A DNA stretch of 64,000 bases from Anaerolineaceae bacterium (GTDB taxonomy: Bacteria > Chloroflexota > Anaerolineae > Aggregatilineales > Phototrophicaceae), in assembly GCA_002702065.1 (NCBI GenBank), contig NZXX01000011.1, positions 62,001 to 126,000 on the forward strand, written 5' to 3'. A program made the position numbers and the translations under genes. A model generated the notes under the pieces. It was not told the origin of the DNA, did not search any database, and saw only the letters and a list, made by a program, of their open reading frames with translations. Positions 18,343 to 27,254 of this stretch are shown one piece after another (position 1 is the first letter of the stretch; every line of letters starts with the position of its first letter).

Positions 18343-19146
18343 ATGATTCAGTCCGTTCTGAAAGCAATTGACCTGATGGGTGTGTTCACGCCGCAGGAAC
18401 CCTGCCTGCCGCTGAGCGAGATCGCCGCACGTGCCGATATGCCCAAAAGCACGACCCACAACCTGCTGGCGACGCTGGCATCACGCGGTCTCGTCGAAAA
18501 ACTGGACAACGATTCATACGCACTCGGAACCGCGATTATTTCCTTTACCCAGGCGGCGCGCGTCAACGCCGAACTGAGAGACCGGGCGGCCCCGCTGCTG
18601 CGTGAATTTGCTGATGTGGTCCACGAGTCCGTCTATCTGACGTACCTTGATGGCGATTACGCGCTCTATATTTACGCGATCGAGACCTCACACCGCCTTA
18701 TGGCCCGAACCGCTGTGGGCGACCGCGTGCATCTGCATTGCACCGGCGTGGGGAAGGCGATTCTGGCGGAGCTGCCGCGCGATCATGTGGAGGATCTGAT
18801 CGCACGGACGGGCCTGCCGGGTTTTACCCCGCATACGTTGGTTGATCCGGACTCGCTGTTTGAGGAACTGGCGCGGACCCACAACAGAGGGTACTCCATT
18901 GATAATCAGGAGCATGAAACGGGTACGTATTGTATTGGCGTGGTGATTCGCGACGCGCATGGCAAGCCGATTGGCGCATGCAGTGTGTCTGGCCGGGACC
19001 CCGAAATCATTCACTCACGCGCAGATGGTGTGGTGTCGGATTTGCTCTATACGGCGCAGGAAATCTCGCGTCGGATGGGGTATATCCCGGCGAAATCCGC
19101 ACTCATCATGCCGCGTGCTGACCGAGTAAAGCATCATGACATGTAA
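18343..19146 (+). CDS. IclR-family transcriptional regulator
   Basis: I prefer ATG 18343, which has AAGGAG six bases upstream, giving 267 residues that begin directly with the helix-turn-helix (SVLKAIDLMGVF, then LSEIAARADMPKSTTHNLLATLASRGLVEK). ATG 18322 is in frame but its GGAG is too close. The C-terminal IclR effector domain is visible in VGDRVHLHCTGVGKAILAELP and YCIGVVIRDAHGKPIGACSVSG. These proteins usually control a nearby catabolic operon in response to an aromatic or sugar-acid metabolite. It sits inside the operon, after the importer genes and before the aldolase, so it may autoregulate the whole run. Confidence 0.93.
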   Translation: MIQSVLKAIDLMGVFTPQEPCLPLSEIAARADMPKSTTHNLLATLASRGLVEKLDNDSYALGTAIISFTQAARVNAELRDRAAPLLREFADVVHESVYLTYLDGDYALYIYAIETSHRLMARTAVGDRVHLHCTGVGKAILAELPRDHVEDLIARTGLPGFTPHTLVDPDSLFEELARTHNRGYSIDNQEHETGTYCIGVVIRDAHGKPIGACSVSGRDPEIIHSRADGVVSDLLYTAQEISRRMGYIPAKSALIMPRADRVKHHDM

Positions 19147-19194
19147 TTGTACAGATAAATTCATCCATTTCTCCGACGAAAAGGTGGCGACAAT

Positions 19195-20115
19195 ATGACA
19201 ATCGAGTTTCCGAGCGGTGTTTGGCCCGCCATGATTACCCCCCTCAAAGAGGATAAATCCATCGATTGGGATCGGGTAGACCGGCTGACCGACTGGTATA
19301 TCGAAGCCGGGGTTGCTGGCTTGTTTGCCGTTGGGCAGTCCGGAGAAATGTTTGGATTGAATGACGATGAACGGCTGGCGCTGGCGCGGCGGGTCGTCAA
19401 CCGGACCAATGGCCGAATTCCGGTCATTGCATCCGGGACGTTTGTGCCCTCCGTCGAGAAGCAGGCGGCATTCATCAACAAAATGGCGGATACCGGCGTG
19501 CAGGCCGTGACGCTCATCCTGGGCGAACTGGCGCAGGCGGATGACGATGACACCGTCGTCCAGCAGCACATCGAGCAGCTGCTGATACGTACCGGCTCGC
19601 TGCCGCTGGCGCTGTACGAATGCCCGGAACCTTACCACCGGCTCATTTCGCCAGAGCTTGTCACCTGGGCGGCACAGACGAACCGCTTCTATCTGCTCAA
19701 AGAGACATCGCGTTCGGTCGAGAAGGTGCGCGCCAAAGTCGACGCCGCCAAAAACAGCCCATTGCGCATCTTCAATGCCGATGCCACCTCTCTACTTGTG
19801 TCCCTGCAAGCCGGGGCGAAAGGGTATTGTGGCATTGCCGCCAACTTTTATCCTGATCTGGTGGTCTGGTTGTGCGAGCACTATGCGGATTCACCGCAGA
19901 AAGCGGAACTGGTCCAGGCCTTTCTGGGGACAGCCGATACTACCATCCATCACAAATACCCGGTTTGCGCCAAGTACTATCATCAATGTGCCGGCATCCA
20001 CATGCTGCCGATCAGTCGCGTGTCGCAGGCGGTTCTGAACGATTATGAGATGCGCGTCTTAAACCAGATTGCAACCCAGGCGAATCATTTCCGCGAATTG
20101 CTGAACATCTCGTAA
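19195..20115 (+). CDS. DHDPS/NAL-family class I aldolase
   Basis: This 306-residue TIM-barrel protein has the Schiff-base Lys169 (YLLKETS) and the catalytic Tyr141 (LALYECP), in the same spacing as DapA. The substrate-carboxylate motif is GQSGE rather than the GTTGE of DapA, and a lysine-synthesis role is unlikely given the context. Family members cleave or form 2-keto acids such as N-acetylneuraminate, 2-keto-3-deoxygluconate and 5-keto-4-deoxyglucarate. AAAGGTGG precedes the ATG. It lies between IclR and PhyH genes in the import operon; a second member is at 46714. It probably cleaves a 2-keto-3-deoxy sugar acid from the imported compound. Confidence 0.9.
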   Translation: MTIEFPSGVWPAMITPLKEDKSIDWDRVDRLTDWYIEAGVAGLFAVGQSGEMFGLNDDERLALARRVVNRTNGRIPVIASGTFVPSVEKQAAFINKMADTGVQAVTLILGELAQADDDDTVVQQHIEQLLIRTGSLPLALYECPEPYHRLISPELVTWAAQTNRFYLLKETSRSVEKVRAKVDAAKNSPLRIFNADATSLLVSLQAGAKGYCGIAANFYPDLVVWLCEHYADSPQKAELVQAFLGTADTTIHHKYPVCAKYYHQCAGIHMLPISRVSQAVLNDYEMRVLNQIATQANHFRELLNIS

Positions 20116-20136
20116 AAACAGTGGAGGCATACTGCG

Positions 20137-21069
20137 ATGAAACCGCGTATCGTGCTGGAACCCAAAATTGATGCGCACGACTCAGCGCTCTACCAGCCGG
20201 ATTGTCTGGCCAGTGGGGTGGATGGTTTTGAGAACGTGACCGACCAGCAGTTGGCTGATTATGACCAACAAGGCTATTTGCTGGTTCGGGGTGGATATTC
20301 CCCGGTGGAAGTCGACCTGGCGAAGCGCGAGTTGAAGGCGATGACGCTGAGCGATTCGCCAGCATGCGAGGCCGTCTATTATGAAGGGGCGATCCGCGAT
20401 CATCTGGCTGCGTTAGCGACGGAACGCGATCGATACCTGGACGGTGATAGCCTGGACAATCTGGCGCTGGGACAGAACCTCGACGGGCTGCCCCCGCTTG
20501 ATCCGGTCACGCGTGCCGGGTTCGTCCGTAAATTCTCCGGCTTTGTGGATACGCATCCGGCGCTGGCGGCTTTTGCCAGAAAGCCTGCGCTGATCAACCT
20601 GATCGAGCGCTTGACCGGCCAGCCATCGCGGCTGTTTCAGGATATGGCGATGATCAAGCCACCGCAGGGGCGCGAGAAACCCTGGCATCAGGATCACGCC
20701 TATTTCAACCTGCCGCTTGATTCCCGCATCGTCGGGGTGTGGATCCCGCTAGCGTCTGTTACGCCTGAAAATGGTTGTATGCACCTGCTTGCTGGGGCCC
20801 ATCGCGCCGGACCACATATTCACTTTAAGCGGCGCGACTGGCAGATCTGCGATACCGACATTTTCGGGCAAACGTGTACTGCCGTGCCGATGGCAGCGGG
20901 CGACGTGCTGTTGTTTGACGCCAAGTTGCCGCATGGCACCCCGACCAACCAGAGCCATCAGCAGCGCTGGGCGGTTCAGTTCCACTATGTGTCACAGGCT
21001 GTCACGGAAGTCGATAATCAGGTGCGGCTCGATGCGTTTGGCAGCGAAGGCAAAGACGTAACATGCTAA
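20137..21069 (+). CDS. phytanoyl-CoA dioxygenase (PhyH) family oxygenase, longer paralogue
   Basis: The 310-residue protein has the metal ligands His184 and Asp186 (KPWHQDHAYF), distal His266 (KLPHGTPTN) and Arg277 for 2-oxoglutarate. An insertion of about 60 residues before the core (from EGAIRDHLAALATERDRY) distinguishes it from the PhyH at 11174, so the two probably act on different substrates or positions. GGAGG lies about ten bases before the ATG. It follows the aldolase by 21 bases and precedes a BNR protein by the same distance. Confidence 0.9.
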   Translation: MKPRIVLEPKIDAHDSALYQPDCLASGVDGFENVTDQQLADYDQQGYLLVRGGYSPVEVDLAKRELKAMTLSDSPACEAVYYEGAIRDHLAALATERDRYLDGDSLDNLALGQNLDGLPPLDPVTRAGFVRKFSGFVDTHPALAAFARKPALINLIERLTGQPSRLFQDMAMIKPPQGREKPWHQDHAYFNLPLDSRIVGVWIPLASVTPENGCMHLLAGAHRAGPHIHFKRRDWQICDTDIFGQTCTAVPMAAGDVLLFDAKLPHGTPTNQSHQQRWAVQFHYVSQAVTEVDNQVRLDAFGSEGKDVTC

Positions 21070-21090
21070 TGAAACGACAGAAAGGTTCTT

Positions 21091-22209
21091 ATGCACTGGC
21101 ATGAAGTGAAATTTCAACCGGAGCGCGCACGCACATTTTTGGGAAGCCCAAGTGTGGTGCGGTTGCAGGATGGCGCGCTGTTGGCGACTCATGATTATTT
21201 TGGGCCGGGCTGCCCCCGTAATCATGAAGACGAAGAAAGCCTGACGAGTGTGTACCGGTCCGAAGATGATGGTCACACGTGGGTCAACATCACGCATATC
21301 ATGAACTGCTTCTGGGCCAACCTGTTTACGCACGGTGGCAAGGTCTATATTCTGGGCACATCGCAGCAGTACGGCTCAATCGTCATCCGTCGCAGCGACG
21401 ATGGCGGCTTCACATGGACTCACCCGGCAGACGCGCAGCATGGGCTTCTGTTTGCGGGCGGTGCCTATCATGACCCGCCAAATTATCATTGTGCGCCGGT
21501 TCCGGTTGTCGAACATAGCGGACGCATTTACAAGGCGTATGAAGACTGTTCCCCCCTGCAATGGGGCAGTGGTTTTCAGGCGTGCATCATTTCTGCGGAC
21601 AGTGACTCCGACTTGCTGGATGCCGCTAGCTGGCAGATGAGCAACAAACTGCCGTACGACCCGGCCTGGACACCGGCGGACTGGGGTGAACTGCAACGAC
21701 CCGGTTGGCTGGAAGGCAATGTGGTGATTGCCCCGAACGGCGAAATCTGGAATATCCTGCGTTTTAATTCACCTCCGCTGGTTGACCGCGCAGCGATTGT
21801 CAAGATGGACAGCGCCGGGAACATTCATTTCGACCCCAGTACGGGCTTCATTGATTTCCCTGGCGGCAACACCAAGTTCACGATCCGCCGTGATCCCCAG
21901 ACCGGGCAGTATCTGTCGCTGGTTAACAACAATACCGACCCTGCATTTCCGAGCCAGCGGAATATCCTTTCCTTAAGCGCATCGGATGATCTGGTGAACT
22001 GGCGGCTTGTTGCCACCCTCATGACGGATGAAACCGGCCTGACCCATGAGGATTCTATCCGGTTAACCGGGTTCCAGTACGTGGACTGGCAGTTTGATGG
22101 TGATGACCTGATCTATCTGGTTCGCACGGCCTATCGGGGCGCGATTCGTTACCACGACTCGAACCGCATTATCTTTCGAAAACTCAAGCATTTTCGAACG
22201 CTGCTGTAG
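21091..22209 (+). CDS. BNR/Asp-box beta-propeller protein (sialidase-like), non-canonical
   Basis: The 372-residue protein has two Asp-boxes (RSEDDGHTW, RSDDGGFTW) and a six-bladed propeller pattern. The first-arginine motif of sialidases (FRIP/YRIP) is replaced by GSPS. A possible equivalent of the nucleophile Tyr is in FQYVDWQFDGDDLIYLVR. No signal peptide is present, so it should act in the cytoplasm on imported substrate. It probably hydrolyses or binds a sugar other than sialic acid. The next gene is an orphan permease 15 bases on, and two further BNR paralogues follow. Confidence 0.8.
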   Translation: MHWHEVKFQPERARTFLGSPSVVRLQDGALLATHDYFGPGCPRNHEDEESLTSVYRSEDDGHTWVNITHIMNCFWANLFTHGGKVYILGTSQQYGSIVIRRSDDGGFTWTHPADAQHGLLFAGGAYHDPPNYHCAPVPVVEHSGRIYKAYEDCSPLQWGSGFQACIISADSDSDLLDAASWQMSNKLPYDPAWTPADWGELQRPGWLEGNVVIAPNGEIWNILRFNSPPLVDRAAIVKMDSAGNIHFDPSTGFIDFPGGNTKFTIRRDPQTGQYLSLVNNNTDPAFPSQRNILSLSASDDLVNWRLVATLMTDETGLTHEDSIRLTGFQYVDWQFDGDDLIYLVRTAYRGAIRYHDSNRIIFRKLKHFRTLL

Positions 22210-22224
22210 AAACGGGAAGCAACC

Positions 22225-23148
22225 TTGCTCTACCATTTGGCCCAGCGATCTGTTTTTACTCTGATTGTGTTATTTCTGTCTTCTTTAACTATCTTTGTTA
22301 CTGTCCAGCTGCCGCCCGGAGGCACACCGGTACGACCGCGGGGCGCACCGGTCTATGTTCAGTACCTGACCTGGGTCAATCAGATCATTTCCGAGGGGGA
22401 TTTTGGATGGTCGCGGGGCTGGCGCCAACCGGTAGGGGAATTGATTCGCGAGCGCATACTGCTGACAGTGATTATTTCGCTGTCAGCACTTCTCCTCACG
22501 TATGTGATCGCTATCCCTGTCAGCCTCTATTCTGCAACACATCCCTATACATGGCTGGACACCGTGTTGTCCACCCTGGGTTTGCTGGGCATGGCCATAC
22601 CGAACTTTCTGCTGGCACTGCTCATTCTGGTGTTTTTGTCGCGCACGTTTGGCCTGATAGCGGGCGGCCTGTTTTCGCCTGAGTATCTGCGGGCGCCGTG
22701 GAGCGCAGGCAAGGTCATGGATCTGCTGGCGCATCTGCCGCTGCCGGTGGTGGTTGTGGGGACAGCCAGTACGGCCACGGTCATTCGGGTGCTGCGTGCC
22801 ACCCTGATGGATGAGCTGGAACGCCATTACATCAAATCGGCACGGGCCAGGGGTTTGTCCGAGGTGCGGCTGCTGTTGAAGTACCCGGTGCACATGGCCC
22901 TCAATCCGGTTGTCAGCACGATCGGAACCATGCTGCCTCTCATCGTTTCCGGCTCAGTCATCACCGCGATTGTGTTGGGGCTGCCCACCGTTGGGCCGCT
23001 GCTGGTGCGGGCCATACTTGAACAGGATACCTATCTGGCGGCTGCCATCCTGCTGCTGCTCAGTGTGCTGACCATCGTGGGTAATGCACTGTCGGATGTG
23101 TTGCTGGCGGCCCTGGACCCGCGCATCCGCTTTATGAACAGGGAGTAA
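22225..23148 (+). CDS. orphan DppB-like permease with shortened external loop
   Basis: The start is TTG 22225 (GGGAAG upstream; no nearby in-frame ATG), giving 307 residues. It is clearly related to the DppB-like protein at 14091: both share EGDFG..W.WRQPV, GGLFSPEYLR.PWS and VVGTA.TA..IRVLRA. It lacks about 25 residues of the external loop, moving straight from QLPPGG to VQYLTWVNQI, and its gene has no DppC, ATPase or binding-protein partner beside it. It may replace the 14091 subunit in an alternative complex with the same ATPases, or be decaying after duplication, although the reading frame is intact. Confidence 0.88.
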   Translation: MLYHLAQRSVFTLIVLFLSSLTIFVTVQLPPGGTPVRPRGAPVYVQYLTWVNQIISEGDFGWSRGWRQPVGELIRERILLTVIISLSALLLTYVIAIPVSLYSATHPYTWLDTVLSTLGLLGMAIPNFLLALLILVFLSRTFGLIAGGLFSPEYLRAPWSAGKVMDLLAHLPLPVVVVGTASTATVIRVLRATLMDELERHYIKSARARGLSEVRLLLKYPVHMALNPVVSTIGTMLPLIVSGSVITAIVLGLPTVGPLLVRAILEQDTYLAAAILLLLSVLTIVGNALSDVLLAALDPRIRFMNRE

Positions 23149-23215
23149 TGCTTCGCCGGTTACTCGAAACAAGCCGATTTTCCAGCGTGCACCTATATCT
23201 CAAAAAGGAAGCATC

Positions 23216-24460
23216 ATGTCTAAAGTACCTTTACTTGCCAATGACTTTGTGACTGTTTACGAATCGCCCAATCCGCCCGGCGCCTATTGCTACAGCCCTG
23301 GGATTATCCGGCTGGATAATGGCCGTTTGGTCGCCACGATGGACCTGGGTGGCCCGGAAGTCGACAAGCTCAACCCGACACAACGTTTTGAACATCCGCG
23401 CCATCCCTACACATTTGTCGGCAAGGTGTTTACCAGCGATGATGGCGGCGCAACCTGGGTTCATCGGACGGACTTTCCGATAATGCACGCACGCCCCTTT
23501 GTGGCGGGTAACCGCATTTACATTCTGGGTCAGGCCAATGACCTTGGCGTTCTGTATTCTGAAGACGACGGTGAAACATGGTCACAGACGGTTATGCTGA
23601 CCGACGGCGAACAGTGGCACCAATCGGCCTGCAACGTCTGGTATGCCAACGACAGCGTCTATCTGGTCATGGAACGCCGCCTGTCATTTGATGTGAAGGG
23701 ATGGCCGGTAAGTGAATTTGCGCCGGTTTTGATGCGTGGCGCCGTCGATGCGGATCTGACCCAGCGCGAGAACTGGACCTTCGCCTCCGAGATCGCCTTT
23801 AAGGACGTGGTGCCCGATACGGTTGATCTGGTTGGGTTCCCGTTCTGGACACCGTTCGAAACCAAAGGCATGAGCCCGATGGGGTGGCTGGAAACGAACG
23901 TGGTTCAGTTTGTGGACCCGGATCATGTGTGGTGCGACCCGACAGGTCATACGTTTCATCTGTGGATGCGCGCACACACGGGCGGCACCGGTTATGCAGC
24001 TATTGCCAAAGTGGTTGAAAATGATGATGGAAGTATGACGACCGAACTGGAAACAGTGCCATCCGGTCAACGGGTCGTCTTTGTGCCGTGCCCCGGTGGT
24101 CAGATGCGGTTTCATGTGTTGTATGACGAGCAGATGGCGATCTACTGGCTGTTGTCATCGCTCTCATGGGACAGCATGACCCATATCGATAAGCTGCCTG
24201 CCGATCGTTACAACCTGCCCAACAACGAACGACAGGTGCTGGCACTGCATTTCAGCAAGAACATGATGGACTGGCGTATGGCCGGGGTGGTGGCACAGGG
24301 CAATACGGCCAGCGAAGCGCGGCACTATGCCAGCATGATCTTTGATGGGGATGATATTCTGGTTCTGAGCCGGTCCGGTGACGAAAAGGCCAAAAACGCC
24401 CATGACGGCAACCTGATTACCTTCCATCGCGTCAAAGACTTTCGCGATCTGGTGTATTAA
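23216..24460 (+). CDS. BNR/Asp-box beta-propeller protein, non-canonical
   Basis: This 414-residue protein has Asp-boxes TSDDGGATW and YSEDDGETW and no signal peptide. The sialidase RIP motif is replaced by YSPGIIRL. The C-terminal part holds RHYASMIFDGDDILVLSRSGD, where the Tyr may correspond to the sialidase nucleophile. It is clearly a paralogue of the protein at 25968; the two share HARPF.AGN, ENWTFAS, HTGGTGYAAIAKVVE and a common C-terminal NLITFH, and they bracket a sulfatase gene. AAGGA lies upstream of the ATG. A glycosidase or sugar-ester role on imported sulfated sugars is inferred. Confidence 0.8.
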   Translation: MSKVPLLANDFVTVYESPNPPGAYCYSPGIIRLDNGRLVATMDLGGPEVDKLNPTQRFEHPRHPYTFVGKVFTSDDGGATWVHRTDFPIMHARPFVAGNRIYILGQANDLGVLYSEDDGETWSQTVMLTDGEQWHQSACNVWYANDSVYLVMERRLSFDVKGWPVSEFAPVLMRGAVDADLTQRENWTFASEIAFKDVVPDTVDLVGFPFWTPFETKGMSPMGWLETNVVQFVDPDHVWCDPTGHTFHLWMRAHTGGTGYAAIAKVVENDDGSMTTELETVPSGQRVVFVPCPGGQMRFHVLYDEQMAIYWLLSSLSWDSMTHIDKLPADRYNLPNNERQVLALHFSKNMMDWRMAGVVAQGNTASEARHYASMIFDGDDILVLSRSGDEKAKNAHDGNLITFHRVKDFRDLVY

Positions 24461-24472
24461 GGTCGCAACCTT

Positions 24473-25957
24473 ATGAGCGATCAGCCGAATATCCTCTTGA
24501 TTATGACAGACCAGCAGCGATTCGATTCGCTCGGCTGCTATGGTTTTGATGCGGCCTACACGCCGAACCTGGACCAACTGGCTGCCGAGGGGGTGCTGTT
24601 CGAGCGCTGCTACGTCAATAATCCGATTTGCACGCCATCGCGGGCCAGCCTGATGACCGGCAAGCATCTGCCGGGGCATGGCGTGTACAAACTCTACGAT
24701 AATCTGCCAGCGGATGAGGTGCTTTTCCCGGAGCACTTACGTCAGCACGGCTATGACACAGCCCTGTTTGGCAAGTTACACGTCAGCAGTCTGCATTTTG
24801 AAGCCGAACAGCGTAACCCGCATGATGGCTTTGACACCTATGAATGGTGCCTGGAAGGGTGCGTTCGTATGGACTCGCCCTATCATGCCTACCGCCAATG
24901 GCTGGAGCAGGTCGATCCAGAATTCTGCCAGCGGTTGATGACCGAAGGCCGGGCGGTCAAACATCACCCGCAGGCGCTGCATTTTACCCACTGGGCGGCC
25001 CAACGAACGATTGACTTTATTGAGGGTCAGGATGGTTCGCAGCCGTTTTTCTGCATGATGAGTATTTTTGATCCGCATAATCCCTATGAGGATTACCCCC
25101 TCGAAATGCTTGATCTGCTGGACGCTGCCAAAATCCCGGAGCCGATGATCGCAGAAGGGGAGTCCGAGAACTGGCCCGAAGCGATACGCCGCGAATCAAA
25201 GCACAACTATCTGGGCGATTTTGCGGACCTGTCGCCGGAAGACCTGCGCAAGATGCGCGTCGGCTACCACGCATCCATCACTTTTGCCGATCAGGAAATC
25301 GGGCGAGTGCTGGCCGCGCTGGATGCCAAAGGCATTGCCGACAACACACTGGTTATCTTTACCAGCGATCATGGCGACATGCTCGGCGATCATGAACTAC
25401 TGGTCAAAGGGGCGTTTTTCTTTGACGCGAACGTCCGGGTGCCGCTGTTGATGCGCTGGCCGGAGCGAGGCATCCAGGGCGGGCGCCGGGTTACCAGTCT
25501 GGTCCAGCTTCATGATCTGGCAGCAACGATTCTGGACGCCGCCGGGATGACCGAAGATGCGCGTTTGCGGTGGATGCCGGAAGCGTGCAGTCTGCTGGAT
25601 GTCGCCAGCGGTGCGACGGAACGTGTGCGGGATTATGCTGTGTGCTGTTATCGCAACAGCGGGATCTCGACCACCGGTTACTGGGATCCGCCCATCAACG
25701 CCACCATGTTTGCGGATGAGCGCTACAAGCTGAACCTGTTTCATGACAGTTCTGCGCTGGCGGGTGAACTGTATGACATGCACGAGGACCCGCAGGAGTT
25801 CCATAATCTGTGGGGCAAGCCTGATTTCAGTTCGGTACAGGCACAGATGACCCATCGTTTGGCGGACTGGCTCGGCAGCCAGGAACGTCACCTCGGCACG
25901 CGTGGGGGAGCGCAACTGCCCACCCCGCAACAAAAGATCCCAAATAAACTGCAATGA
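24473..25957 (+). CDS. type I (formylglycine) sulfatase, cytoplasmic
   Basis: The 494-residue sulfatase has the modification site Cys53 in CTPSR, followed by LMTGKHLPGHG. Metal ligands are seen in MTDQQR (Asp13) near the start and in the later FTSDHGDMLGDH. No signal peptide precedes NILLIMTD, so it should work inside the cell. Activity needs conversion of Cys53 to formylglycine by FGE or anSME, and neither gene is in the window. It sits between two BNR paralogues with 12- and 10-base gaps, so sulfate removal and glycoside cleavage are probably coupled. Confidence 0.95.
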   Translation: MSDQPNILLIMTDQQRFDSLGCYGFDAAYTPNLDQLAAEGVLFERCYVNNPICTPSRASLMTGKHLPGHGVYKLYDNLPADEVLFPEHLRQHGYDTALFGKLHVSSLHFEAEQRNPHDGFDTYEWCLEGCVRMDSPYHAYRQWLEQVDPEFCQRLMTEGRAVKHHPQALHFTHWAAQRTIDFIEGQDGSQPFFCMMSIFDPHNPYEDYPLEMLDLLDAAKIPEPMIAEGESENWPEAIRRESKHNYLGDFADLSPEDLRKMRVGYHASITFADQEIGRVLAALDAKGIADNTLVIFTSDHGDMLGDHELLVKGAFFFDANVRVPLLMRWPERGIQGGRRVTSLVQLHDLAATILDAAGMTEDARLRWMPEACSLLDVASGATERVRDYAVCCYRNSGISTTGYWDPPINATMFADERYKLNLFHDSSALAGELYDMHEDPQEFHNLWGKPDFSSVQAQMTHRLADWLGSQERHLGTRGGAQLPTPQQKIPNKLQ

Positions 25958-25967
25958 GGAGCTGCAC

Positions 25968-27245
25968 ATGACGATTAAACCCCTGGCACAGGATCATACC
26001 GTGCTGTACGAATCACCGTCACCGGACGACCTCTACCTCGGCAGCCCCGGTCTGGCGCGTTTGCCCAATGGCCGCCTCGTTGCGACCTTTGATTTCTTCG
26101 GGCCGGGTACGGACCAGCTCCCGGAACCCCGGATGTGGCGAACCTTCACCAACACGTATCATCAGGGCAAAGTCTTTGTATCCGACGATCACGGGCAAAG
26201 CTGGACGCACAAGGTTGATTTTCCCTTTCTCCATGCGCGCCCGTTCGCTGCCGGCAACAGCCTGTACGTGCTGGGTTTGTGCAACGACCTCTATATCATG
26301 GGTTCGCATGATGGCGGCGAAACATGGACGGACCCGCAGCCGCTGACCGGGTATCTGGAATGGACGGGGGCAGCCAGCAACATGCATTATGCCAATGGCT
26401 GTGTCTACCTCGCCATCGAGAAACGGCTGGATCGCGGTGTACAGGGCTGGCAGGTTGCCAACATTGCGCCGGTGGTCCTGCGCGGCAGGGTATCCGATGA
26501 TCTGACCAAACCCGAAAACTGGACCTTCGCGTCGGATCTGGTATTTATGGACGTGGTGAATAATGACGACCTGAACCATATTGGCGTGCCATTTCTGGAG
26601 GCGGATCGTCAAAAAATGACATACCCGGCCCCCAAACGCGGCATGGCGCCCATTGGCTGGCTGGAAACCCAGGTCGTTCAGATTGTGGACCCGGATCACT
26701 ACTGGTTTGATCCATCCGGCAGAACGCTCCATTTGTGGGCGCGTGCACACACGGGCGGCACCGGTTATGCCGCGATTGCCAAAGTCGTTGAACAGGGCGA
26801 CCAGCCCGGAACCGGCGCGATGACGACGATGCTGGAAGCGGCGCCATCCGGCAAATCGATTGTTTATGTGCCTTGCCCCGGCGGGCAGATGAAGTTTCAT
26901 ATCCTGTACGACGAGCCATCGCGCCTCTACTGGTTACTGAGCACCCAGACAACCAACAGCACCATCCGTGCAGAGCGTCTGCCGGATAACCGGTATGGCC
27001 TGCCCAACAACGAACGTCGCCGGCTGGCCCTGCACTTCTCAGCGAATATGATGGATTGGTGTTTTGCCGGGCTGGTCGCGGTGGGCGAATCCGAAAAAGA
27101 GGCGCGCCACTATGCCAGTATGGTCATTGATGGGGATGATCTGCATGTCCTCAGTCGTTCAGGGGATACGCGCGCCCACGACGCCCATAATGGAAATCTG
27201 ATCACGTTTCACACCATCAGCCAGTTTCGTCATCTCATCTATTAG
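25968..27245 (+). CDS. BNR/Asp-box beta-propeller protein, non-canonical
   Basis: I place the start at ATG 25968, with AGGAG overlapping the sulfatase stop region; the open frame extends into the sulfatase gene but is not needed. The 425-residue product has Asp-boxes VSDDHGQSW and GSHDGGETW, and LGSPGLARL where sialidases have RIP. It is a paralogue of the 23216 protein, with HARPF, ENWTFASD, HTGGTGYAAIAKVVE and RHYASMVIDGDD shared, plus a small insert near residues 205-225. There is no signal peptide. The substrate is probably close to that of its paralogue. Confidence 0.8.
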   Translation: MTIKPLAQDHTVLYESPSPDDLYLGSPGLARLPNGRLVATFDFFGPGTDQLPEPRMWRTFTNTYHQGKVFVSDDHGQSWTHKVDFPFLHARPFAAGNSLYVLGLCNDLYIMGSHDGGETWTDPQPLTGYLEWTGAASNMHYANGCVYLAIEKRLDRGVQGWQVANIAPVVLRGRVSDDLTKPENWTFASDLVFMDVVNNDDLNHIGVPFLEADRQKMTYPAPKRGMAPIGWLETQVVQIVDPDHYWFDPSGRTLHLWARAHTGGTGYAAIAKVVEQGDQPGTGAMTTMLEAAPSGKSIVYVPCPGGQMKFHILYDEPSRLYWLLSTQTTNSTIRAERLPDNRYGLPNNERRRLALHFSANMMDWCFAGLVAVGESEKEARHYASMVIDGDDLHVLSRSGDTRAHDAHNGNLITFHTISQFRHLIY

Positions 27246-27254
27246 GGTGGGTCT

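Noticed and set aside
19195-20115. dapA for lysine synthesis
   Set aside because: The carboxylate motif is GQSGE rather than GTTGE and the gene sits in a catabolic import operon.
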